Of a stretch of DNA of 64,000 nt, positions 33,616-64,000 are shown piece by piece; the first letter of the stretch is position 1; the number at the start of each line of letters is the position of its first letter. The translations under genes and the position numbers were made by a program. This stretch comes from Enchytraeus crypticus (lineage: Eukaryota > Annelida > Clitellata > Enchytraeida > Enchytraeidae). The stretch spans positions 1,697,501-1,761,500 of the forward strand of contig CAJHZI010000424.1 of NCBI GenBank assembly GCA_905160935.1, written 5' to 3'. A model generated the notes under the pieces. It ran no database searches, was not told the origin of the DNA, and saw nothing but the letters and a program-made list of their open reading frames with translations.

Positions 33616-34364
33616 CATAGATCGAGCGAGCGTTACCAGAGCCAAACAGACAGTGTTCACTGGACCACAACCTCAGTAGTGCTGTAATGTATGTCTGGGC
33701 CTTGAACTTGGAGGCTCCTACAGCAGAAAAGAGACGTTACGGCGTCTTTGAAGTTGTAATGCACTTGATTTATGTAGACTACAGCGCAATGCGGTAGCAA
33801 CGATAGGTCGGTTGAAGTCCTTGCAGGTGTCTGCCAGCTAGCCATTATAGACACTGATCTCAGTTGACAACAACAACCGTCATAAACTTTAACCCTTTGT
33901 GACCCAAATTATAATCAACAATTCCAAAAAAATTTAATATACATACATGTATATTGGCTTCATAGGAACCCCAATAAGCAAAATCAATTTGAAAATTACG
34001 AAAAATTTATTCTCACTGCGAGTTCTTGCTATGTCCCAAATTTGACTCAACAGGACTTAGCAGTATAGAATATAGCAATAAGTTATATCCTTCCAGAACT
34101 ATAAATGCAATGAAATAAATTATTTTATTACAGGTTATACACATTAAATTAGGAGAGCAAAATTACTAAAAATGATACATGTAGCCATTGTCACACGGGC
34201 ATCGCAAGCCATAGTAAACTTGAGTATTAGTTACCATAAAATTCCACAAAGAAATTTATATTATTTTGCAAACAAAAGTTTACTTTGCATTTTTCACAGG
34301 CATACGCTGATTAATTATAGCTAGCATCTAGGCAGTTCACACATCAGCTACTGTCCAACAGAGA

Positions 34365-34560
34365 GCCAATGTTCTTCTTATAGCGTTTGTTGCACTCGTT
34401 CAACTATTGTTTAGCAACTTCATTAGCAGTGTGTAGACGACCAAAATCACCATCGAGCTTTGACGTAGGGCACTCCTTGACAATGAGATGCATAGTTTGC
34501 GGCAGAGCATCACACAAGCACCCAGTATTTCTTGTCAGAACCCACTTAGGTTAGTAGTAG
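34365..34560 (-). mobile_element. LINE C-terminal remnant, reverse strand
   Basis: The reverse frame reads PQTMHLIVKECPTSKLDGDF followed by LHTANEVAKQ and a stop. This is the conserved end of many LINE reverse transcriptases (TMxHIVxECPxTxxxGG...LHxA). Short and isolated. Confidence 0.6.
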
Positions 34561-34670
34561 TAAGGTTAATCTTTGAAGCTCAAAATTGACCTTTGACCCC
34601 TAAGTGCATTATTAATCAAGCGCTGACCTAGTTAATCAGCCTACATACATGCTTGCCCGTACTAATTAGC

Positions 34671-34804
34671 CCGAAGTATTAGTGGATGTATGTGTCACGT
34701 GTGTGCACTTATGTATTACTAATTAGCCCAAGTGGAGCGATTGATCTCGCTCAGTACTAATTAGCCCCATGTGAACACTTATGTGGGTATTACTAATTAG
34801 CCCC
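34671..34804 (+). promoter_or_regulatory. Four ACTAATTAGCCC motifs upstream of the PC4-like gene
   Basis: Copies at 34671, 34718, 34756 and 34792, spaced 47, 38 and 36 bp. TAATTA is a typical homeodomain core. Nearby are ttacgtca (CRE-like), tgagtca (AP-1-like) and cacgtg (E-box). They may be degenerate tandem repeats (cacttatgtattactaatta) rather than evolved sites. Confidence 0.4.
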
Positions 34805-35060
34805 GAAGAGCTATTGTAGGTCAAACCAATTTTTGACAAACTAAATGATTCGTTTTTATTAAGAGGAGCAGGGGGTTCTCACCAGATGATTCACTCTAAA
34901 TATAATAAATAATTTATTTCATCCAGACTAATTATTAGAAAGTGGAGCATCTCGTTAATTACGTCATGTGAGTCATGACAATTATGGCGCCTCTTAAATT
35001 TAAAATTTTCTAATGTATTTGCTCCATCTTATATTTTCATCATTAAATGTAAAACAAGCT

Positions 35061-35231
35061 ATGAAATTCGCAAAACAGCGTATCGCAAAGATGTCAATTT
35101 CGTCGATTGTAGGCTTCCTCATCGCGTCGGCAGCGCGTCGTCGGCAACGTCGAGCGGCGGTTTCGGGCAGCTACGTCGGGGCAGCGAGGGAATTCGGAGG
35201 CGTTCGCATACGAGATAAAATAAAATTTTAA
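35061..35231 (+). CDS. Small basic hydrophobic ORF of unknown function
   Basis: 56 codons from the ATG at 35061 (an earlier in-frame ATG-less extension is AT-rich). It has a short hydrophobic segment (SISSIVGFLIASAA) followed by RRRQRRAA and a basic C-terminus. The stretch is conspicuously GC- and CpG-rich compared with its surroundings, so the ORF could be a remnant of a transposon ORF or a by-product of a CpG-rich promoter. I do not recognise it. Confidence 0.25.
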   Translation: MKFAKQRIAKMSISSIVGFLIASAARRRQRRAAVSGSYVGAAREFGGVRIRDKIKF

Positions 35232-35725
35232 TTACGCAAAGGATGAATTTAATTAATAGCACGATCTACTTCATTGCAAAGTAAATAACCGCTTGTGAAA
35301 TACTCTTTTGAGTTGTGAAATTTGCACACTCTGATACCTTATAGTTGTTTTAGAAGCTCATCTCTAACATACATGTACATGTAATCTTGTTATACAGAAA
35401 GTACAATTTTGTAATACTAATCTGCGGTAGATTTATGCAGTTTTAACCTTGTTTTATCTCTGTAACACTGTATACTATGTCACTGCTAAAAGTTTAATAA
35501 TTTACGTTGAATAATGACATACGGTCGAGCTGTAGGTTTGTCGAGTCGTGACAATTTGAGGTCGAGCGCGACTGACCTCACTAATTACTTCATTTGACTA
35601 GAAAAGTTCAGATTTCTCACTACTAATTGAGATCTGCATTATCCTCACTAACTACATCATATGATTAGATCACTTAACCTAATTTTTAAACTTTTCTGAC
35701 ATAAACTTGTTGTTATCAAATATGC

Positions 35726-35732
35726 TATAAAA
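35726..35732 (+). promoter_or_regulatory. TATA box of the PC4-like gene
   Basis: TATAAAA lies 88 nt upstream of the ATG at 35814, in the right place for a transcript start near 35757. Confidence 0.5.
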
Positions 35733-35813
35733 ACAACAAAGTGATCACATCATCATCATTTTCCCAGCTATCTTGAAGAAATAGAGTAACGAAAGTAATC
35801 TGCAGTATTGACA

Positions 35814-35972
35814 ATGTCTTCTCATCATGATTCTGATAATAACTACCAGGAAGATTTGGACAGTGGCATATCAGATGAAGATTTGCTCGCTGGAGTTCAA
35901 CAGATTGAAAGGGTTAGTGTAAATGTATCATAAAATATGATTTAAACTAAATATTATATGTTTAAATGAAAA

Positions 35973-36033
<61 letters not shown>

Positions 36034-37261
36034 GCATTGTCTTTTTTTATTGCGAAATCCTACATTATACAGTAAAATATCATCCCTACAAATCTATCTT
36101 CATATAGTGTTAAATGCATGGAGTCGATATCAAAAAGAAAAGAAAAACAATAAGGAAAATTTTGACGTTGGAATAGTGATCAATATCTAATATCTAGTTA
36201 TGTGTTTTTCTTTTATTCCACTCATCGTTAATATTGATATATCTTATGACTTTTTTATTTATTTAAATAAAAATTATAAATGTAGCTATTTCTTAAAACA
36301 TCATAGTTCAAAGATATAATTCAATATATGTTATTGTGTAGACGATACAAAAGAGAAAGATGTCTAACGATGAAGAAATTCCTGCAAAGAGATTGAGAAC
36401 AGACTTGGTGGGCTGATAGCTACTAATCAGACATTGTAAAATTATTATTATTTTTATTTTTATTATTATTATTATTATTATTTTTAAAATTAAATTGGAA
36501 GAAGAACATCATGTATATCAATTGTTTCGACTAGGAAATACTTGTCAAATAATTAGTTTAAAAGTTTCCATCATGTGCACTATTGATGTAGGCTCCGTGC
36601 TTTTGTTGAGCTTAGAGAAATTTGTTAATCAATAAGGGCTGACTTTCTTAACCTACTGAAAACTTTTATGTTTATCGATTGTTGATTGAGACTTAGAAAA
36701 TATATTCATTTGTAATATTGAACTACTAATACTACTGCAAATGTATGTTTTCAGAAGTACGATCTTGGTAATGATAAATTTGTGTCTGTTACCTGCTTCA
36801 ACAATATCAAGTATGTGCATATAAGGATGCATGACAAGAATTCAGGCTTCCCTACTCGTAAAGGGGTAGCGCTAACCCCTTCTAGATTTTGTATTCTGGG
36901 CATGGCTAGCGCTGAGATATCCAGAAAGTTGCTGGATGTGGAGTCAAAGATGGATTTTGTGCACGAAGTACATTTAGGTGGCGGAATATATTGTTCGGTC
37001 AGATCAGGGTGGAACTTAGTTAATCTACGTAAATACTTCTTTCCTCAGAATCATACTAAACCTATTCCGACCAGAAAGGGGATTACGCTTCAATCCGCTG
37101 AGTGGAAGGCTCTACTCGATATATTTGAGAATATCAAAGAAACACATCCGGAATTTAAAAATGCACTACCGTGCTCATTTGACAGCACACACAACAATCA
37201 AATAAGTGCACTCGCATGCAAGGAATGTTATCCCTTCGGGTCAAATGGGGTATATCTGTAG
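35814..37261 (+). CDS. Protein with two PC4/p15-like segments (three exons)
   Basis: Exons 35814-35912, 36342-36407 and 36755-37261 are all phase 0 with GT/AG borders and encode 223 residues. The N-terminus is acidic (DSGISDEDLL), then a bipartite nuclear-signal-like stretch (QKRK...AKRLR). Residues about 56-115 carry IKYVHIR and FPTRKGVALTPSRF. Residues about 118-190 carry VHLGGGIYCSVRSG, LVNLRKYFF and PIPTRKGITLQSAEW. Both match the strand-strand-helix pattern of the PC4/p15 single-stranded-DNA-binding fold (YVxIR...PTKKGISLxxxxW). The C-terminus has three Cys in a short space. Human PC4 has one such domain and acts as a transcription coactivator; a tandem form suggests an intramolecular pseudo-dimer (inference). 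It lies between identical inverted arms, so it may have been carried by, or caught in, a mobile structure. Confidence 0.8.
35976..36031 (+). repeat. (AT)n microsatellite in intron 1 of the PC4-like gene
   Basis: About 27 uninterrupted AT units. Confidence 0.95.
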
Positions 37262-38197
37262 ATTTATCCAAATGTTATAATTATTCAACTGACTCAAAAT
37301 TTACAGATTTTACCGCAACAGCTAAGTCTTAAATTACTATTAAAATGATTTTATGTATTACAATTTTCTCTCTGTGTGTTGTTTTATAAAACTTCAATGT
37401 AGATAATACTATAACTGTCTGCTAGTTCAAATTTTTAAATTAGCGCTAAAATTTTTAACGCATACTCGATAAGGAGTCATTGCTATGTATTGCAAATTTA
37501 CCTTTAACGTCTAAATAATCAGTGTACTCTGTAGAGTTCAAATTCTGCTTAGCAGTTAACTTACCATTAATTATTAAATTAAGCAGGAATGTATTACTAT
37601 TACTAATTATTATTATTATAATTATTAGGAACCTATGATATTTATACAGTAAATGAAATGGGAAAATAAAATAAAATAAAATATAAAAAAGGCAATATAG
37701 AATATTATTTTTATCAAATGACAGAAATATTCTATTTTCGTTAAACATCATTAAAGTACTTAACTAGCGCAAATATATAGTTCACCAGCCTCTCTCTCCG
37801 TCAAGCGGCAGGTCCAAGGCACACAAATTCTTACTCACATGCTGCTTTCACACTGCTCAGAGAACTCCTATAAGTTAATCTCTTCAGTAGAGGCTATGCG
37901 TTAGCCACGTTTTAATTTAACCACCAGCTTAACAATATTCCATTGCTTTCTACAGTCACCTTTGCCTTTCACAGTCGCTTTTAACGACACGTGCAGTTTA
38001 CGGGTGGTTTATTCTGCATTTACCCAAACAGGACACAGGGGAGTTCAGTAATAAAAATGATTTACTTATATGCAAATAATCAAACCTTTTATATGAAACT
38101 TCTAAATGTCACATTTGTAAAATGTTCATATATAAGCATTTTTCTCATAGATCAATATTATGTAAATTTGTTATATTTATCATACAAATGTGAAATA

Positions 38198-38233
<36 letters not shown>

Positions 38234-40043
38234 GGCAGCTTCGCTTGATAGTCCATCTCAACATATTAATGATACTCTGATGAATACGATTATCAGTAGT
38301 GTCTAATATACTTATGGATTTATTAAATTTATAATTATAACCTCTATAGTTGTATAGTCATTTGTTAACTAAACCAACTCCCTATGAATTTTTATATACT
38401 TTTACGCCCCCTCCCTCTTTGAGAGATATTATGTTTGAACTGTAGTTTCTATTAATTTACAGTTGTCGTCTTTTGCAAAGGAAATCTATCTATCTTTACA
38501 GCGCGTGAAAGCACACATCAAGTATGATTATATACCTTGAGTCAGACACTTACTAGAGTGACTCTGAGACTGTGTACAAAACTATTAAGCCGAGGCCTGA
38601 AGTACAATAGTTTGAAGTAAAACGCATTTAACCTTCAGATATGTGAGTCCTAGTCCATGGACTTCTCGTGTAATTTATTTTAACCAATTCGCTTTAGAGC
38701 GAGCAATTGTAGATAAATTGTATTTCGAATTCTATTGTACACATTTTTTATTTGTTCAGTCAACTGACAAAATTGTTAAGAAATAAAATTGAAGTTGTTA
38801 AACAATCACTATTCTAACCCTTATCAATATCCTATCATCTCTCTCTCCCTCTTTCTCCCTCTCTCTCTCTCTATCTCTATCGTTCGAAAAATATAAAGCG
38901 CTCTGAATCTTATTAATATGTTAGGGCTAGCCATATTTGAACTAATGTCTATTTTCTCTCTCTTTGCCTCTATTAATCGTAAACTACATGCATACTAAGA
39001 GGCGCATGAACAAGTTCAATGGAAAGCAAACGGGATGTGAAATCAGACGCCTCCTTTCACTAATATCGTTTACGAGAGATGAAACTGATGTTAATTTCGG
39101 CTTTATAGCATTTTTAGACATAGGGTCTACTAGTTTCATGTAAAAACTCATTTAAAAACTAGTAACTAAAACCTTAGTGTGGTCTAATCTTTGATGAGAA
39201 ATTCATATTTAGAGACGACGAGAAAGGTTAAGGATAGAATTGGTTGGAAGAGTTATACGTCGTGGACCAGCCGTTAGGTAGCGCAATACAGTAAGGCGTG
39301 TAATAATGCTGTGTTGATTGATTGATATAAGTCACGCGATGTTTACCAACACAGTAATTGTAAATTTACAATTGACATGGGTACAGATGCAAGTAACTAA
39401 AACAAGTTACATCTAGCAAAAACAATGCGCAAGTCAAATGAGAAATAAGGTTTTTTTTCGATATATCTATTTTCCAAAGTCCAAATTTCTGGTTCTTGAT
39501 ATACTACATTGAGCCTCGAAACTTTGAATAAGTGTCTACAATGAGTTGCTATATTTATTGCTTGATTATTTTACTAAATTTAAAAGCTCCCTTAGTAGGA
39601 CTATACAATACTTTATCTCTACTATCACATGACTTAAGCCTTCGGATATATTTTCAATTAATGTTTACTCTACTTGTAATCTGAAAAGAAGTAGGCGTGT
39701 AATAATTATATTATTATAAGTTATTAGGCGTGTAACCCAATATAATAGCTAAGAGTCTAAGGGAAATTGTAGACCTTAATAACCTGGCTTACAGCATCTG
39801 CACCTGCTTTCTCAACGAAAACTTTTAACGTGACATAAAATATTTCATGGATAGAGCAGGCTTTAAAAAAATTAATACCTTATTGGGCATGGAAAGAATC
39901 AAGAAAGATTGCTCAAGTGATAGATTACAGCTGATCATCATTTTATTGTAATTACTAAAATAAATTTGTGACTATCATTAGCTACAAGTATCTACAAAAT
40001 GAATATTACCTTTGAAAGGAAATCATACAATTGGTGTATAAAT

Positions 40044-40078
<35 letters not shown>
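37262..40078. other. Downstream non-coding region to the right arm
   Basis: No gene recognised. Holds an R4 fragment (about 37900-38045), (AT)n at 38198-38230 and 40046-40079, a (CT)-rich tract at 38836-38880, an S2 SINE tail (39050-39115), and a repeated nucleotide string around aggcgtgtaata (39291-39735). Confidence 0.55.
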
Positions 40079-40081
<3 letters not shown>

Positions 40082-40501
40082 TAGTGTAATGCATACTGAC
40101 AGGTCCATGGTTTACAACGCATCCACTCTTCCCTGTCTTCCGCTTTCCTCTTCACCTCTTCACGTCCATATAAGAGTGGGTCTTTAAATTTTTGAATTAA
40201 ATTATTGATAATAATCACAATAGTTGATCGCTACTTGCATAATTAACTAGTTATAGGTTACTTATAGAACTATAACTTTGCAAAGTCTAATGTAAGGAAT
40301 ATTAGAAACTAAATATTCATGTGAATGTAGACCAAATCCTCTCATCCTACAGAGGAAACATTTCCATGGTCAGATGACAATCGTATCGTATTTACCAAAG
40401 AAAAGCAAGTCGGTCGTATTCTTATCAACCATGCATTCCGATAACAAAATCTCTCAGGAAGATCACAAGAAGCCAGATATCATTCTCAACTATAACAGTA
40501 C
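40079..40501. repeat. Right arm of the 423-bp perfect inverted duplication
   Basis: Exact reverse complement of 33100-33522. On this side the piggyBac reading frame runs through the arm boundary (…ataacagta|cgaagggc…) without interruption, so this arm is the original and the left arm the copy. Confidence 0.95.
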
Positions 40502-41198
40502 GAAGGGCGCTGTCGACACATTTGCTAAGATGTGTCGCCAATATTCAACAAAGATAGGTACCCGCCGCTGGCCTCTATCATTTTTCTTCTCGTTGAATTA
40601 TGAAATATGTGCTATAATGTCTGGACATTAATCGACGCAGGCTTTTCATACTGGAGATGGGCAAGGATCTGTGTATGCCCCTCGTGAGTTCCAGGCAGAA
40701 TGACGAGGCGATATGCTATCAATAGCAAGCGAAGAGAGTCCTGGAATATGTCAACATGCCTCCTCCTAAGCGTCCAGCTGTCGGGCAGCAGACACATCGC
40801 AGTCGTGGACGCTGTTACATGTGTGAGAGGCGTAAGGATGTGAAGCTCTACCGCATGTGTAAAAAGTGCTAGAGATTTGTCTGTGAAAGTCATGGAGACA
40901 GAAAGACTGTTTATACTTACAGAGTGTAATAGCGATGATGATAAAAAACTTATTCCCAGAACTAAAAATATTGAATATTTGAAAAAATCAGAAACTACTG
41001 TTGAAACTCCCACTTTGACTACATGCAGAAGCATAGTGTGTGACAATATTTATGAATTTTCTTCGGATTTATGTAGGTTATACCTGTGCTTGAAAAGTCA
41101 TTAAAAATTTTGTTTGTAGGTTAAATGTTGCAATTATTTCAAAAATTTTACTATGGGGGTTACCCATAGATACCCCCCGGTTAGCGGAGAAAGGTTAA
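40359..41198 (+). mobile_element. piggyBac transposase remnant with right end
   Basis: The frame from 40374 reads IVSYLPKKSKSVVFLSTMHS, then KPDIILNYNSTKGAVDTFAK and TRRWPLSFFF, the conserved C-terminal half of piggyBac transposases. After several stops, 40801-40890 encodes the C-terminal Cys-rich domain (CYMCERRKDV...MCKKC, stop, CESH). A candidate right terminus, aaaggttaa (TTAA at 41195-41198), follows. The 5' two-thirds is missing, so the copy is dead. Confidence 0.82.
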
Positions 41199-41435
41199 AG
41201 AATTTCAGAGTTGCCAGCAACTAATCATGCAAATTCATTCACCATGGTGAAAAGCCAGAGGTAAACAGTTTCAGCTGATATAGATACTTAATGCAAAAAA
41301 TAATGAAGTTGTTGAACATTTTTAAAGCTTTTAGCGAAAATGAAATTCCTTATGAGCCACATCTATCACTGTCACATCTATCACATATATCTTCATGCCA
41401 TCATCCTTGTATGAGGAAACGGACGTTAAACCTTT

Positions 41436-41436
41436 A

Positions 41437-41480
<44 letters not shown>
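41436..41480 (+). repeat. (TTA)n microsatellite
   Basis: Pure ATT/TTA units, preceded at 41393-41433 by a LINE L-C 3' terminus (aggaaacggacgttaaacct) that probably seeded it. Confidence 0.92.
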
Positions 41481-41482
<2 letters not shown>

Positions 41483-41733
41483 GCAACAAATTATTTGAAA
41501 CGTATTCCTACTAATCGATTGCGGAATTTTATAATACATAATATATTCATTTCTGTATTCGTCAAAAACAGACAGGATCAAGATGCATCACATATAGATA
41601 TATACACACACATACACACAAAAACATAGGATCATAAAACAATCAAAAATGAAATACTAGAAACTTAACTAGAATTCCTGCTAATACCAGCACTAGCATT
41701 AAAAGCTTCGTAAATTAAATACACGCTTCTACC

Positions 41734-42960
41734 CTAAGACACTCTATTGTCTAGAACCATCGAACAATTTATACGCAATCTAAAACAATGACACATTTTA
41801 TCTACATCCCTCAACAAATATCTAATTACAATATGCTTTAAAATTATATTTATACTGAATCTATTTAGGCTGCTTCTAAAGAAATTAAACAAAAGTTTAA
41901 CTCTAATGTGCTTAAAATCCAACTTACCCAACCCTATCATAATTGGCTTAACATATTCCCATTTATGATAGTTAAATAGCTTTCTATAAACACTGTTCCA
42001 GGCAACATTTAAATCATGCATTTGATCGTTTCTAAGTGAAATACTAACAGTGGCATAGGTTAAAATGGGCAAGCAGTAGTACTCTAAAAGATGCAATCTT
42101 GTCAGCTCAGTTAAATAAGCTGATTTACTCAATATATTACTGCAACTAGAGTAAAATTTTCTAATAATCAAATTGGTATCAACCATTAGATTTTTACTTG
42201 CTATAAAAGTAATACCTAACTAATTAAAACGTTTTACCCAGTTTAATGGTTTTTCATTAGAGACATTGGAGAAATTTCACCGGCTGACCCTAACCTAATC
42301 GCTGCACACATAGATTTATCTATATTGAATTCCAATTGTAAACTATCAAACGAAATTGAGCATTGATCTAGCATCTTTTGTAAACCTAACACCGTTGGTG
42401 AAATAAGAAGCAAATCATAAGCGTATAAGGTCATACCAACAAATTGTGCACCAATGGTACAACCTACATTAAGAGAATTTAGGTCATTAATGCAAGGATC
42501 AATAAAGATATTAAATAAAGCCGACGATAGAGAGCTACCTTTTCTCACGCCACTTTTAACGCAAGTATTATGAGAATAGGATCCATTCCAACGAACACAG
42601 ACATTTAACTTAATATACCAGTCCTGTATCACAATTATAATCCATAAAGGAATGCCCTTCAATATAAGACTTGTAAATAACTTAAAGTGGTTAACTTTAT
42701 CGAATGCCTTCTTCAGATCAAGTGTGGCCATAAGCACACTATTACCATTATCTAGAAAATATTTAACGACTTCAGTCATCATAAAAATTGCATGATTACA
42801 ACCTGAGTTTACCTTGAAACCAAATTGGAGGTTGCTAGTAACAAGATAATCCTCACATATATCAAGAATGACTAACTCAAACAGTTTAGAAATGAGTGCA
42901 ATTAATGTGATACCTCTATAGTTGTTGACGTCGTTTTTATCACCAAGTTTGTCCCTATAT
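41734..42960 (-). mobile_element. LINE reverse transcriptase fragment, reverse strand
   Basis: 42243-42782 reads LDLKKAFDKVNH (motif A), then SGVRKGSSLSSALFNIFI (motif B, with the usual Gln-Gly-Asp/Cys altered to KGSS) and a degenerate motif C (LYAYDLLLISP in place of YADD). 41734-42186 is the downstream part (HLLEYYCLPILTYA). 5' truncated and mutated; CR1/jockey-like by pattern. Confidence 0.8.
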
Positions 42961-43195
42961 AATGCATAAAACTATTATTTCAAATCTCTTATTATTCCCC
43001 GTTCTTTAGTTTCCGGATTACTGGAATTTTTACACCCAAATGCGCAACAATATATCATTTAAAAACCGTTTAGAGCCGAATATCAGGAAATAAAACTGAA
43101 ATTACACAAACTACTTTTAATTACTACCGATAAATCAACTCTGCGGTAGAAATCGAAATAAGTTCTCATTGTTTACCAACAAATCGTAGTTTAGA

Positions 43196-64000
<20,805 letters not shown>

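Larger units (their letters stand above)
33613..35813. other. Sequence between the left arm and the PC4-like gene
   Basis: Holds a LINE tail remnant (34365-34560), a cluster of ACTAATTAGCCC motifs (34671-34804), a small GC-rich ORF (35061-35231) and promoter-like sequence. A TTAACCCTTTG block that resembles a piggyBac terminus lies at 33889. The 33630-33850 block is slightly GC-richer, but I recognise nothing in it. Confidence 0.5.

Noticed and set aside
33657-33854. 65-codon reverse ORF between the left arm and the PC4-like gene
   Set aside because: No recognised motif, no splice or promoter context, and no composition bias beyond slightly higher GC.

Overview
The window is AT-rich nuclear DNA of an invertebrate-type animal. 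Genes are split by long introns, U2 splice sites and one AT-AC (U12-type) intron are visible, and the sequence is packed with non-LTR retrotransposon fragments, tRNA-like SINEs, one young Ty3/gypsy LTR element, a piggyBac remnant, foldback MITEs and many microsatellites. I cannot name the phylum from sequence alone. There is no sign of prokaryotic operons, CRISPR arrays or phage.

Layout. 1147-8898 (+): last four exons of an unrecognised acidic, Cys-containing extracellular protein with a Gly/Ser linker and a C-terminal membrane helix. Its third intron holds a SINE and a decayed retrotransposon with a reverse transcriptase and a nuclease-like C-terminus. 11187-17101 (-), convergent with it: a kringle / Ser-Gly-Pro linker / membrane helix / cytoplasmic tail gene. 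Its exons and phases are well preserved, but the reading frame is broken in three exons, so it looks like a pseudogene. 18001-29624 (+): a complete LTR retrotransposon with 1,943-bp LTRs, gag and pol in the same frame divided by one TAG, and a chromodomain. 29625-33100: repeats only. 33100-40501: a 423-bp perfectly identical inverted duplication bracketing a three-exon gene for a protein with two PC4/p15-like segments; the right arm runs into a piggyBac transposase remnant. 41734-42960 (-): a LINE.

43196-64000 (+), running off the end: orthologue of WDR91, the Rab7 effector of endosome maturation. Twelve exons were assembled by phase and by similarity to the vertebrate protein as I know it; they give 899 uninterrupted codons, with the end of the WD40 propeller beyond the window. 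The gene is unusual in its DNA. It has a perfect AT-AC donor, a 448-codon low-complexity exon, a 26-nt microexon whose donor lies in a 33-bp inverted repeat, and three tandem-repeat arrays that begin exactly at splice sites. Its introns carry LINEs, SINEs and two 0.83-kb palindromic MITEs.

The most interesting items are the splice-site-anchored repeat arrays of WDR91 (including decayed copies of the start of one exon), the AT-AC intron, the gag-TAG-pol junction with a hairpin 9 nt downstream, the triply broken kringle gene, and the identical inverted arms around the PC4-like gene.
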